From positions 3,762,460 to 3,826,459 of the forward strand of contig NZ_KB850224.1 of NCBI RefSeq assembly GCF_000369805.1: a DNA stretch of 64,000 nucleotides, written 5' to 3'. Position numbers and translations under genes: made by a program. This DNA comes from Acinetobacter sp. NIPH 2100 (lineage in GTDB: Bacteria; Pseudomonadota; Gammaproteobacteria; Pseudomonadales; Moraxellaceae). The first letter of the stretch is position 1. Each line of letters starts with the position of its first letter. The notes under the pieces were generated by a model. The model did no database searches. It was not told the DNA's origin and saw only the letters and a program-made list of their open reading frames with translations. Below, piece after piece: positions 27,117-35,897 of the stretch.

Positions 27117-28562
27117 TTATTTGGCATACAAGCGATGCTGAGCCAATTCTACCGAAATTGCACCAACGTTACCCGCGCCTTGTGTTAATAACAGGTCATC
27201 CGCTTGTAACACTTTTTGTAAAACGTTCGGTAAATTGCCTTCCACTGGATCGACCAAGATCGGCTCAACCTCACCACGTAGGCGAATACTACGTGCCAAA
27301 GCACGGCTATCTGCACCTACAATCGGTTTTTCACCCGCTGGATAAACCTCTAGTAATAATAGTTGATCGACTTGTGATAACACATCAACAAAATCATCAA
27401 AACAATCACGAGTACGGCTAAAACGGTGTGGCTGGAATAACATCACCAAACGACGGTCTGGATGGCTAGCCCGTGCAGCTTTAATGGTGGCTTCAACTTC
27501 TTTTGGATGGTGACCATAGTCATCCACCAGTTTCACTAAGCCTTCGCCAACTTCATACTCACCCTGAACTTGGAAGCGACGCCCTACGCCACTAAAGCCT
27601 TCTAAAGCACGGCAAATCGCACCATCAGAAACCCCTTCGTCAGTTGCCACACCAATCGCAGCAAGTGCATTCAAAACATTATGCAAACCTGGTTGATTAA
27701 TAGTGACACGCAATGGCTCACGGTCTTTACGCAATACTGTAAAATGCGACTGCATGCCTTCTTGTACAACATCTACCGCACGGATGTCATTGTCTTCAGC
27801 AAAGCCGTAGGTCAATACTGGACGACCAACACGTGGTAGAATCTCACGAATATTGGCATCATCGCCACAGACCACAGCCAAGCCATAGAATGGCAAGTTA
27901 TGTAAGAATTGAATAAAGGTATCTTTTAACTTATCAAAGCTACCTTCATAGGTATCCATATGGTCTGCATCGATATTGGTCACGATGGCAGCCATTGGCT
28001 GTAAATACAAGAAAGAAGCATCTGATTCATCCGCTTCTGCCACAATAAAACGGCTTTCACCAAGCGCAGCATTTACCCCAGTGCTGTTCAGCAAACCACC
28101 AATCACATAGGTCGGATCAAGGTTTTCTTCTGCCAACATCGTCGTCAACAAACTGGTGGTGGTGGTTTTACCATGCGTTCCTGCAACCGCAATACCATGA
28201 CGGTAACGCATCAATTCACCCAACATTTCCGCACGACGCACGATTGGCGTACGTTGTTCGATGGCTGCTTTAATCTCTGGGTTTTCAGGATCAATCGCCG
28301 TCGATACCACCAAAACATTGGCATTTTTAATATTGTCAGCCGAGTGACCAATAAATACCTTGATCCCATTCGCTTCAAGTTGAGCCGTGGTTTTCGACGC
28401 TTTGATATCTGAGCCTGAAATTTTATAACCTTGGTTACTCAATACTTCGGCAATACCGCACATCCCCGCACCACCAATACCAACAAAGTGGATATTTTTA
28501 ATACGGCGCATTTCTGGCACTTTAATCAGCTTTTTGGCTTGGTTTGGATTTGTTGGAGACAT
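27117..28562 (-). CDS. murC: UDP-N-acetylmuramate--L-alanine ligase
   Basis: This 481-residue Mur ligase adds L-Ala to UDP-MurNAc. It has the N-terminal Rossmann motif [17 protein letters not shown], the ATP loop GTHGKTTT (128-135), and the C-terminal domain with [14 protein letters not shown] and PHRFSRTRD. It lies between murG and ddl, 13 bp after murG. Confidence 0.97.
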   Translation of the reverse strand: MSPTNPNQAKKLIKVPEMRRIKNIHFVGIGGAGMCGIAEVLSNQGYKISGSDIKASKTTAQLEANGIKVFIGHSADNIKNANVLVVSTAIDPENPEIKAAIEQRTPIVRRAEMLGELMRYRHGIAVAGTHGKTTTTSLLTTMLAEENLDPTYVIGGLLNSTGVNAALGESRFIVAEADESDASFLYLQPMAAIVTNIDADHMDTYEGSFDKLKDTFIQFLHNLPFYGLAVVCGDDANIREILPRVGRPVLTYGFAEDNDIRAVDVVQEGMQSHFTVLRKDREPLRVTINQPGLHNVLNALAAIGVATDEGVSDGAICRALEGFSGVGRRFQVQGEYEVGEGLVKLVDDYGHHPKEVEATIKAARASHPDRRLVMLFQPHRFSRTRDCFDDFVDVLSQVDQLLLLEVYPAGEKPIVGADSRALARSIRLRGEVEPILVDPVEGNLPNVLQKVLQADDLLLTQGAGNVGAISVELAQHRLYAK

Positions 28563-28575
28563 AGATAAACTCGAA

Positions 28576-29673
28576 TTACAATTTTTTAATCAGATCAACC
28601 ACATGCTGCGTTGCATTCGGTTGTGCTTGTTGACGTGCTTTTACAGCCATTTCAGAAAGTAACTGGCGATTGAGTAAGCCAGCCAACATCTCATCTAAAA
28701 CAGCAGGTGTCATGTCTGCTTGCTGGCAAATCTTTGCAGCGCCAACATTTGCCAAAAATTTAGCATTTGCCGTTTGGTGATCATCTACCGCAATCGGTAA
28801 AGGAACAAAAATCGCCGCCAAACCTGCGGTTGCCACCTCGGTCACCGTCAAAGCACCCGCACGGCAAATAATCAAATCCGCTTCACTATAGGCCTTCGCC
28901 ATATCATGAATAAAGGGCTCGACTTGAATATTTAAATGCTCTGGTGCACCTTGGTACAAAGCACGAGTTGCATCTTGCTTATTTTGACCACATTGATGGA
29001 ACACCTTGAGCGGCACAGTGACCTTTTTCAAGGCTTCTGGTAAACGCTCATTTAATGCTTGCGCACCGAGAGAACCACCCACGATCAGAATATTGAGCGG
29101 CAGCTGTTCCTGCTCACGGGTTTGATAACGCCATGACGGATTCAAAATCGCAGTAATCTCCGCACGTACAGGATTACCTGTGGTCACGATCTTATCACTG
29201 CTAGCAAAAGTATTTGGAAAAGCCTGACACACGGTCTTGGCAATTCGTGCCAGTTGGGTATTGGTAAAACCTGCAATCGCATTTTGCTCATGGATCAGTA
29301 CAGGGATCCCCAGTAATCGTGCAGCCAAACCACCTGGACCTGCGACATAACCACCAAAACCTGCCACAGCATCAATTTTCAGCTGTTTCATGTAGCGCAT
29401 TGCGCTTAAAGTTGCTTTTAAAATTTTAAACGGTGCACTCAGTTTACGGACGAGGCCATTGCCCCGTACGCCTTGAATATCAATTTGATAAATTGGAATA
29501 TTTTGATCTTTGAGCAACCGATTTTCCATTCCCGTAGGCGTCGCTAACCAAGAGACTTGGCAGCCTTCCTGTTGCAGTTGTTTCGCAACAGCAAGTGCGG
29601 GAAAAACATGCCCACCAGTACCTGCGGCCATCATCATGACATGTTTGGGTTTGTTCTGTGGTGAATTGGTCAC
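28576..29673 (-). CDS. murG: Lipid II synthase MurG (GlcNAc transferase)
   Basis: This 365-residue GT-B enzyme adds GlcNAc to lipid I on the inner face of the membrane. The membrane-binding G-loop [16 protein letters not shown] is at the N-terminus. [14 protein letters not shown] and the donor-binding [24 protein letters not shown] are in the C-terminal half. It is first in the murG-murC-ddl-ftsQ run. Confidence 0.97.
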   Translation of the reverse strand: MTNSPQNKPKHVMMMAAGTGGHVFPALAVAKQLQQEGCQVSWLATPTGMENRLLKDQNIPIYQIDIQGVRGNGLVRKLSAPFKILKATLSAMRYMKQLKIDAVAGFGGYVAGPGGLAARLLGIPVLIHEQNAIAGFTNTQLARIAKTVCQAFPNTFASSDKIVTTGNPVRAEITAILNPSWRYQTREQEQLPLNILIVGGSLGAQALNERLPEALKKVTVPLKVFHQCGQNKQDATRALYQGAPEHLNIQVEPFIHDMAKAYSEADLIICRAGALTVTEVATAGLAAIFVPLPIAVDDHQTANAKFLANVGAAKICQQADMTPAVLDEMLAGLLNRQLLSEMAVKARQQAQPNATQHVVDLIKKL

Positions 29674-29833
29674 GGTCTAATTCTTCAACTCAAAAAAGAA
29701 GGTTATCGTCTATTGTTTTCGGCAGTTATTTTAATCCTAAAGCTTCATTCACGAAAAGCGAATTTCACTTGTTTACAACAGAAAGCTGGGCTTTTTTCGA
29801 TTCTTTGTTAAAAACAAGGTACTGCCGATATGC

Positions 29834-29880
29834 AAATGCCCATTTGCATCTAAATTTTCATTCAATACAAACGGGCATTT
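29834..29880. other. Strong inverted repeat between gshB and murG
   Basis: AAATGCCCATTTG (29834-29846) and CAAACGGGCATTT (29868-29880) pair at 12 of 13 positions. The left arm also lies in a local hairpin (ATGCAAAT with ATTTGCAT). There is no T-run, so it may be a Rho-independent-like block, an mRNA 3' stabiliser or two alternative folds. The rest of the 228-bp gap shows no gene. Confidence 0.45.
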
Positions 29881-29901
29881 TGGTCAAAAAGTGAAACTTT
29901 T

Positions 29902-30846
29902 TTAGTTTTGACGACCTGCTTCTAACACCGCAAAAAGATCATCGGCAATCGATGTCCCAAATTGTGTATCAATCTCACGAATACAGGTTGGACTCGTCAC
30001 ATTAATCTCGGTCACATAATTGCCAATCACATCCAGGCCAACAAAGACTAGACCTTTTTCACGCAGGAATGGGCCGACTTTCGCGGCAATCAATTTATCA
30101 TTTTCACTGAGTGGACGCGCCTGCCCCAAACCGCCTGCTGCCAAGTTACCACGCACTTCACCATTTTGTGGAATACGCGCCAAACAATATGGGATCGGTT
30201 CACCATTCACCATCAAGATACGTTTATCGCCTTCGACAATCTCAGGAATATAGCGCTGCGCCATGATTGGGCATGTCCCCATTTCTGTCAGCATTTCCAA
30301 AGTCGAACCGATATTCACCCCATCTTGGTATAAACGGAAAATCCCCATACCGCCCATACCATCTAACGGTTTCACAATCACATCGCCATGTTCTTTGATA
30401 AATTCACGGATCAGGCTTTGTTGAGAGGTCACCAGAGTTGGCACTTGTAGCTCTGGGAATTGGGTGGCAAACAATTTTTCATTACAGTCACGTAATGATT
30501 GTGGTTTATTGATGATCCAAGCACCTTCACGCTCAGCCTGTTCCAAAATATAGGTGGTGTAGACAAAGTTCATGTCAAACGGTGGATCTTTACGCATCAA
30601 AACCACATCGTAATCTGCCAACGATTCTTTGCGCTTTTCGCCCAGCTCATAATAATGATTGTAATCTTCAAACACTTTTAAAGGTGAGATCAGACCAAAA
30701 GCTTTGCCTTGGTCGATATATAAATCGTGTTGTAATGCATAACCCAATTCATGTCCGCGACGACTGGCCGCCCATAACATTGCCATGGTTGAATCTTTTT
30801 TAAGATTCACGGTTTCAATCGGGTCCATCACTACCAGTACACGCAT
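29902..30846 (-). CDS. gshB: Glutathione synthetase
   Basis: This 314-residue ATP-grasp ligase joins gamma-glutamylcysteine and glycine. It shows MRVLVVMDPIETVNLKKDS, the ATP-binding loop VIVKPLDGMGGMGIFR and the C-terminal GLDVIGNYVTEINVTSPTC. Two genes on, a glutathione-peroxidase-family gene fits a thiol-redox neighbourhood. Confidence 0.97.
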   Translation of the reverse strand: MRVLVVMDPIETVNLKKDSTMAMLWAASRRGHELGYALQHDLYIDQGKAFGLISPLKVFEDYNHYYELGEKRKESLADYDVVLMRKDPPFDMNFVYTTYILEQAEREGAWIINKPQSLRDCNEKLFATQFPELQVPTLVTSQQSLIREFIKEHGDVIVKPLDGMGGMGIFRLYQDGVNIGSTLEMLTEMGTCPIMAQRYIPEIVEGDKRILMVNGEPIPYCLARIPQNGEVRGNLAAGGLGQARPLSENDKLIAAKVGPFLREKGLVFVGLDVIGNYVTEINVTSPTCIREIDTQFGTSIADDLFAVLEAGRQN

Positions 30847-31000
30847 AATCTGACACTCGTATTTTTAATCTTGGCAAAAAGTATAGCGAAGTTTACTGAT
30901 GATGTTTAAACAAGTTATGTAATTATTAAATCTAAAAAATTCTAATTTATTCAAATCACTAGATTCAATTTATTTAAATAGACTATTTTATTACGGATAA

Positions 31001-31034
31001 AAAATTACTGGCAAATGAATCCACCGCCAGTAAT
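31001..31034 (-). terminator. Intrinsic terminator of the glutathione peroxidase gene
   Basis: TTACTGGC and GCCAGTAA pair across a 13-base loop, and a T-run follows on the minus strand. Confidence 0.72.
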
Positions 31035-31062
31035 TTGAAAAGCATCGCATTTTAAATTCAAA

Positions 31063-31542
31063 TTAAGCCAAAAGTTTTTGAATATCTTTGGCAATTTTTT
31101 CAGGTTTGGTGATTGGCGCATAACGCTTAACCACGTCACCGTTTTGATTGATCAGGAATTTGGTGAAGTTCCATTTAATGCTGCTGCCTAGGAGGCCTTT
31201 AGCTTCAGAAGTGAGGTATTGATACAAGGGATGTGCGCTTGGACCATTGACATCGACTTTGGCAAACATCGGGAAAGACACGCCATAGTTACGTTGACAG
31301 AAGCTGCCGATTTCTTCATTGCTCGAGGGATCTTGATTGGCGAATTGGTTACATGGAAAACCGAGAATCACCAGACCCTGCTGTTGATAGTCCTGATATA
31401 ACTTTTCCAAACCTTCAAATTGTGGCGTGAGACCACATTGGCTAGCGGTATTCACCACCAATAAAACTTTGCCTTGGTAGTCCGCGAGGTTCTTTTGTTC
31501 GCCTTCTAGCAGTTCAGCCTGAAAATCATAAATCTTGCTCAT
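31063..31542 (-). CDS. Glutathione peroxidase family thiol peroxidase
   Basis: This 159-residue protein of the GPx fold has peroxidatic Cys36 in [10 protein letters not shown], the Gln-containing [11 protein letters not shown] motif and the Trp/Asn of [10 protein letters not shown]. Bacterial Cys-GPx enzymes such as BtuE mostly use thioredoxin and reduce organic hydroperoxides. It is divergent from an OhrR/MarR gene with an operator-like dyad between, so peroxide-responsive control is likely. Confidence 0.92.
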   Translation of the reverse strand: MSKIYDFQAELLEGEQKNLADYQGKVLLVVNTASQCGLTPQFEGLEKLYQDYQQQGLVILGFPCNQFANQDPSSNEEIGSFCQRNYGVSFPMFAKVDVNGPSAHPLYQYLTSEAKGLLGSSIKWNFTKFLINQNGDVVKRYAPITKPEKIAKDIQKLLA

Positions 31543-31616
31543 AAGTGTTCTCTCATCTATCCAATATGGAATTGCTCAAAATCGTTTGCTTAATCATTCA
31601 GCTCGTTCATTTAATA

Positions 31617-31641
31617 TTGCACACAATTATCTTGTGCGCAA
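31617..31641. promoter_or_regulatory. Operator-like inverted repeat in the gpx-ohrR divergent promoter region
   Basis: TTGCACACAA (31617-31626) and TTGTGCGCAA (31632-31641) form a dyad with 9 of 10 pairs and a 5-bp spacer. A further half site, TTATGCACAA, follows. MarR/OhrR dimers bind such dyads, and the position suits control of both divergent genes. Confidence 0.6.
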
Positions 31642-31719
31642 GTTTATTATGCACAATGTACTTTTAGAGCAATCCAATTTATACTGAATGTTCAACAACC
31701 AAGTCGAGGAAAAAGCATC

Positions 31720-32172
31720 GTGGCTGACGTTTCATTTTTGGATAACCAAGTGTGTTTTGCCATGTATTCCGCGACCAATGCGATGATTCGCCAGTATCGC
31801 CCTTTGCTGCAGGAATATGATCTGACCTATCCGCAATTTATTGTATTGCTGGCTTTGTATGAACAAGACAATGTGATGTTGTCTGAGATTGGACAAAAGA
31901 CTTTTTTTGATTCGGGAACGCTGACTCCAATTATTAAAAAACTCGAAGAAAAGCAGTTTTTAAAACGCGTTGCTGTCAAAGAAGATGAGCGGATGAAGAA
32001 AGTAATTTTGCTGGAAAAGGCGCTGGCGTCAAAAGATGAAATTACCCTGATTCCGTTTAAGCTTGCCTGTTCGTTGGGTATGGACCCAAATGATCTGCTG
32101 GCGATTCATAACTTATGCCATCGTTTTTTAAAGGGTTTGGAACAATCTAAACTCGAGTCTACGGAAAATTAA
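31720..32172 (+). CDS. MarR-family regulator, OhrR type
   Basis: This 150-residue winged-helix protein carries Cys12 in LDNQVCFAMYSATN, the conserved peroxide-sensing Cys position of OhrR. The DNA-binding core is MLSEIGQKTFFDSGTLTPII, and the wing is KRVAVKEDERMKK. Oxidation of the Cys by organic hydroperoxide releases DNA. The GTG start has GAGGAAA upstream. The partner is the divergent peroxidase gene; no ohr gene is adjacent. Confidence 0.85.
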   Translation: MADVSFLDNQVCFAMYSATNAMIRQYRPLLQEYDLTYPQFIVLLALYEQDNVMLSEIGQKTFFDSGTLTPIIKKLEEKQFLKRVAVKEDERMKKVILLEKALASKDEITLIPFKLACSLGMDPNDLLAIHNLCHRFLKGLEQSKLESTEN

Positions 32173-32370
32173 ATGCAGCAAGCGATTGTCGGTTTTCATC
32201 TCGATGAGGAAGGACATTATGTTGCTGATCTCGCCTGTGGTCACGGGCAGCATATGCGCCATGACCCACCGTGGCAGAATCGCCCTTGGGTATTAACCGA
32301 ACAAGGGCGCAATGAAAAATTAGGTATGGTGTTGGAATGTAAGAAGTGTGAGAAGATGAAATCTACATAA
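32173..32370 (+). CDS. DUF3565 small protein
   Basis: This 65-residue protein has the near-invariant core CGHGQHMRHDPPWQNRPWVL and a C-terminal C-x-x-C (ECKKCEK). The Cys/His pattern suggests a small metal-binding fold. Its ATG directly follows the ohrR stop codon, so the two are co-transcribed, and a redox or pressure-related role is conceivable. The function is unknown. Confidence 0.85.
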   Translation: MQQAIVGFHLDEEGHYVADLACGHGQHMRHDPPWQNRPWVLTEQGRNEKLGMVLECKKCEKMKST

Positions 32371-32425
32371 GCAGCTTTGTACTCAATGCTAGTTGTACCT
32401 ATCTCAATGAGATAACAGTAAATCA

Positions 32426-32878
32426 TTACTCCAACAAACCTAACTTTTTATAAATATTCTTACGCTGTGCTGCATTATTTTGATCACGACCATCTTTCGC
32501 ATAATTTTTTTCTATAAACACCGCTGCTTGTTTTTCTGACATTGGCTTTTGCATGCTCGAAGCTGCCAATAATACACTGTAAAGATTAAAATGATCCTCA
32601 GAATATACACAAGAACCATTCACTGTATTGATGACCGTGTTTTGATCCACATCTGGATACATCATTTTAAGTTTTTCAACAGTGTCTTGGATACAGTATT
32701 GGTAAAGCATTTGTGTCTGATTTGCACCTTGCGTGATTTCAGCCTGTGTTAAGATTTTATCGCTAAGTTTAGCTTTCAGAGTTGATGCAATTTGATTATT
32801 CTCTGGGAGTGCTGACCATGCTAATTGGACAACACTCAGACCTAAAACAGCGACAAGTAATAATTTAATTTTTATCAT
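32426..32878 (-). CDS. Exported protein of unknown function
   Basis: This 150-residue protein has a signal peptide (MIKIKLLLVAVLGLSVVQLAWS) and a helical, charged mature part with two Cys (YQYCIQD and NGSCVYSE) that could form a disulfide in the periplasm. I do not recognise the family. It ends just before the DUF3565 gene, convergently, and its 5' side abuts the broken SDR copy. Confidence 0.65.
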   Translation of the reverse strand: MIKIKLLLVAVLGLSVVQLAWSALPENNQIASTLKAKLSDKILTQAEITQGANQTQMLYQYCIQDTVEKLKMMYPDVDQNTVINTVNGSCVYSEDHFNLYSVLLAASSMQKPMSEKQAAVFIEKNYAKDGRDQNNAAQRKNIYKKLGLLE

Positions 32879-32910
32879 AATGAATAATCAGCCTAAAAAA
32901 GTAAGGTAAT

Positions 32911-33299
32911 TATATAAGAAAATCATTCAAATCATTACCACCAATACCTGTATTCAATCTTTAATTGAAAATCCAAAATGCCCTGATAATACCAAAGTCA
33001 TTCTAATCGGTTCACCGTGGGGTGTTGATAGTCATAACGGTAAAGAACTTGTGTTCTTCACAACCAAATTTACTCTAAGGGGCATTGCGCAATCACTACG
33101 AGAACACATGAATGGGATCAGTGTTCTGAACTTGGGCTTTCTGGCCAGTGAATATGAAATCTATAAATCAACTCAAGACGTTTTAAAAGAAACTGAATAT
33201 TCGCTCATTACCTTAACCGAAGTGATTCAAGCAATTCATTTTATTATTTTAACCAGTCAGGCGAACTGTATCAAAGATCCTGATGCCTACGATGGTTAG
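32911..33299 (+). pseudogene. Truncated SDR-family gene, partial copy of the SDR at 39286-40005
   Basis: A start-less open frame encodes ...CIQSLIENP, then GSPWGVDSHNGKELVFFTTK, then LRGIAQSLREHMNGISVLNLGF. It parallels residues about 104 to the end of the full SDR gene near 39.6-40.0 kb. The stretch from about 33021 to 33100 is roughly 90 % identical by eye to 39700-39780. About 100 N-terminal residues are missing, there are short in-frame deletions, and the C-terminus is altered. It has the same orientation as the full copy, so the two form a diverged direct repeat around the 6-kb arabinose cassette. Confidence 0.8.
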
Positions 33300-33350
33300 A
33301 AGTATAGGGATATAAAACCTGATGCGATGTATAGAAATTAAAGGAAACAT

Positions 33351-33389
33351 CAACTAAAAAGCCCAATAGATGATTGGACTTTTTAGTTG
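33351..33389 (-). terminator. Intrinsic terminator after dprE2
   Basis: CAACTAAAAAG and CTTTTTAGTTG form an 11-bp outer stem continued inside by CCAAT and ATTGG. It lies 12 bp past the dprE2 stop and also faces the SDR fragment. Confidence 0.75.
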
Positions 33390-33400
33390 ATACATATTGT

Positions 33401-34156
33401 TTATATATCCATTTTTTTAAATAAAAAGAAAGGTAAATTTCGAATAATCATCATAATGATTGCCCATTTACCTGGTGTGTAAATGGTTAATTTACCTTTA
33501 TCAATTCCTTGCACAATATCATTCGCAACTTGTTCTGGTGACGCAAGCTTACCTTTGCCTGACATTCCAGCCGTCATTGGCGTTGCTGTCGGACCCGGTT
33601 TGATTAAAGTTGCTGTGACTTGAGAACCGATTAAAGCAAGGCGATGTTGCAATCCTTGTAGATACTTATCAAGCAGTGCTTTTGATGCACCATATACATA
33701 ATTTGATTTACGACCACGATCACCCGCGACTGAACCAATCACGGCCAATTTCCCATGATTATGTTCAATCATATGTTTCGCAATAATTTCAGTAAATAGC
33801 ACAGGTGAAAGCGCATTCACTTCGATTGCCTGCTGACATTGGACTAGATCATTTTGACATTGCTCTTGATCAGGTAAATTGCCATGTGCAACCAGAGCAA
33901 TATCGATTTTTCCCTGTTGATTGATGCTATCAATACAATCCTGAATTGCCGCCGCATTTAAGAAATCAACGGTCTGCAATTGGATATTCGCTTGCGGAGT
34001 GCGGACTTTAAGATCATTCGCAACACGCTGTAATTTGTCTTGGTCTCGACCTAATAGAATAACCTCACAAGGTTGCTGCTTCAGCCAGAGTCTGGCGCAG
34101 TGTTCGGCAATAGCAGAAGTTCCACCCACAATTAAGATTTTTGCTTGATTTGACAT
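33401..34156 (-). CDS. dprE2: DprE2-like SDR oxidoreductase (polyprenylphosphoryl-2-keto-ribose reductase)
   Basis: This 251-residue SDR has the cofactor motif ILIVGGTSAIAEHCA, VAHGNLP, a catalytic Ser in IGSVAGDRGR and Tyr155/Lys159 in YVYGASK. In mycobacteria DprE2 reduces the 2-keto intermediate made by DprE1, completing epimerisation of polyprenyl-phosphate-ribose to -arabinose. It begins immediately after the dprE1 stop codon (0 bp), the same pairing as in actinobacteria. The C-terminus has a hydrophobic stretch (WAIIMMIIRNLPFFLF) that may contact the membrane. Its role is inferred from sequence and from the complete neighbouring pathway. Confidence 0.85.
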   Translation of the reverse strand: MSNQAKILIVGGTSAIAEHCARLWLKQQPCEVILLGRDQDKLQRVANDLKVRTPQANIQLQTVDFLNAAAIQDCIDSINQQGKIDIALVAHGNLPDQEQCQNDLVQCQQAIEVNALSPVLFTEIIAKHMIEHNHGKLAVIGSVAGDRGRKSNYVYGASKALLDKYLQGLQHRLALIGSQVTATLIKPGPTATPMTAGMSGKGKLASPEQVANDIVQGIDKGKLTIYTPGKWAIIMMIIRNLPFFLFKKMDI

Positions 34157-35458
34157 TTAGGCCCCTAATAGACGACGAGACATTTCCGAGCTGATGCCTG
34201 GGTCCCGATATTTTAAAAATTCAGTAAAGCGTGGATAGCCCGCTTCAAATAGTGATCTTGGCATACGAGCATCTTTGGCTAAATAAAGGCGGCCTTGTGC
34301 TTGTTGTACGATATGATCCAACTCATTTAACAGCTTTAAGGTTTTTTCACCACGATTTGGGAAATCCAATGCCAACGTAACACCCGATTTGGGAAAACTC
34401 AGTAATCCACCTGACTCACGATCACCAAATGTTTTTAATACTGCTAAAAATGAGCCTTCACCTGATTTTTTAATGGTGTTTAACATCTCTTGAGTGACTT
34501 CTTTGCCAATGTCTTTCGGCACTACACTTTGATATTGGTAAAACCCTTTTGGTCCATACATTTTATTCCATTCATGCATAGCATCTAATGGATAAAAGAA
34601 TGGCTCATAATGTACTTTTTGCGGCTGTCTTTTTAGCGAGTTTCCATGGAAATAGGAAAAATTAAAGATCGGTAAACTAAGTTTATTGACCAATGAAATA
34701 GGCGGATTAATCGGAAATACTTTATCTTTTATTTTAGGTTCGATTTGAGTCGACTGACCCGCGAGATTACCTCGTGAAAAAAGTCCCTTAGCATTTGCAC
34801 CATTCATACAATCAATCCAAGATACCGTATATTCCCAATCTGGTTCAGATGAATCAGAGAGTGCAAAAAATTCATCTAGATTGTGATAAGGAATGGTTTC
34901 TGAATCAATCCAAGAACTTTGGACTGGACGTAACTGAATTTTGGCTTCTAAGATTATACCAGTTAGGCCAATCCCACCTAAGGTTGCATAAAACCAATCT
35001 GCCCTTTCAGTCTTTGAGCACTCAATAATTTCACCATCCGTACGCAGTAATTTAATCTGCAGAACGTGGTCGCCAAAAGAGCCAAAAGCGTGGTGGTTTT
35101 TACCATGGACATCATTGGCAATGGCTCCACCTACGGTAATCATCTGCGTGCCTGGTGTTACAGGTAACATCCAGCCTTGCGGGATTAGTGTCCGATGAAT
35201 GTCTTGTAAAGTAGCACCTGATTCGCAGTGTAAAATTCCAGTGTTCAAATCAAAAGAAATCAAATGATTCATAGCTGTGGTCAGCCATAAAAGGCCATTA
35301 CCATTTAATGCCACATCACCATAACTACGCCCCATACCATGAGCGATACCTGGGAACGTGCCATGTTTTATTTGTCTGGATGCTCGTGAAGGTGTTAGTA
35401 AAGGAATAACCTGATGTTCAGCGTCAGAAAGCCTACCCCAAGCCTGCATTGTTTTCAT
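34157..35458 (-). CDS. dprE1: DprE1-like FAD-dependent decaprenylphosphoryl-ribose 2'-oxidase
   Basis: This 433-residue protein is of the VAO/GlcD FAD fold. It has GRSYGD (44-49), the FAD-pocket stretch TPGTQMITVGGAIANDVHGK with H118, NHHAFGSFGDHV, and K395 in YLAKDARMP. These match the FAD and substrate residues His132 and Lys418 of Mycobacterium tuberculosis DprE1. The position of mycobacterial Cys387, the covalent benzothiazinone target, appears to be Ala363 (TLALDFP against NICVDFP). It oxidises C2 of polyprenyl-phosphate-ribose. Its gene lies between a GtrA gene and dprE2 with no gaps, so the three form one operon. Confidence 0.9.
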   Translation of the reverse strand: MKTMQAWGRLSDAEHQVIPLLTPSRASRQIKHGTFPGIAHGMGRSYGDVALNGNGLLWLTTAMNHLISFDLNTGILHCESGATLQDIHRTLIPQGWMLPVTPGTQMITVGGAIANDVHGKNHHAFGSFGDHVLQIKLLRTDGEIIECSKTERADWFYATLGGIGLTGIILEAKIQLRPVQSSWIDSETIPYHNLDEFFALSDSSEPDWEYTVSWIDCMNGANAKGLFSRGNLAGQSTQIEPKIKDKVFPINPPISLVNKLSLPIFNFSYFHGNSLKRQPQKVHYEPFFYPLDAMHEWNKMYGPKGFYQYQSVVPKDIGKEVTQEMLNTIKKSGEGSFLAVLKTFGDRESGGLLSFPKSGVTLALDFPNRGEKTLKLLNELDHIVQQAQGRLYLAKDARMPRSLFEAGYPRFTEFLKYRDPGISSEMSRRLLGA

Positions 35459-35872
35459 TTATGCCCCAACTTTACGAAACACAAAATGTTTATCTAAATA
35501 ATATTTGCAAATATAGCCAATCATTAGACCGATTATTCCACCCACATAACGCATTTCTTTGGTTCCAAAAACTGCATGAAAGCCAAACTCAAAACCCCAG
35601 AAAATAATCGTAGTAAAGATACCCATAATGGTATACAGCAGAAAAACCTTTCCATCATGTTTGGTATTTTGTGTTTTATATTTAAAAATATACTTTTTAT
35701 CTAAGATATACTTAACAATTAAACCAACACCTGTGCCGACAAAAATTGAAATAAAAATATAAAAATTTCCAACATAAATATAACTGGAAATATCTTGTGC
35801 TATAATATTGCAAAAAGTAGCAACCATAGCAAATGCTGTATAAAGCAGCGCGAGCTTAATCGAGTCCATCAT
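35459..35872 (-). CDS. GtrA-family four-helix membrane protein (putative lipid-linked sugar carrier protein)
   Basis: This 137-residue protein has four predicted helices in two similar pairs, each ending in the GtrA pattern (LIVKYILDKKYIFK and YICKYYLDKHFVFRK). GtrA proteins are linked to polyprenyl-phosphate sugars and were proposed as flippases. The mycobacterial homologue Rv3789 sits next to DprE1 and was linked to arabinose-lipid translocation or enzyme recruitment. It is the promoter-proximal gene of the gtrA-dprE1-dprE2 operon. Its start is only 25 bp from the divergent ubiA-like start. Confidence 0.85.
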   Translation of the reverse strand: MMDSIKLALLYTAFAMVATFCNIIAQDISSYIYVGNFYIFISIFVGTGVGLIVKYILDKKYIFKYKTQNTKHDGKVFLLYTIMGIFTTIIFWGFEFGFHAVFGTKEMRYVGGIIGLMIGYICKYYLDKHFVFRKVGA

Positions 35873-35897
35873 TTATATTTAATAGCGCTGAAAAAAA

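Noticed and set aside
29658..29894. 78-residue plus-strand frame between murG and gshB
   Set aside because: Composition looks random, it overlaps the murG start on the opposite strand, and it runs through the inverted repeat.
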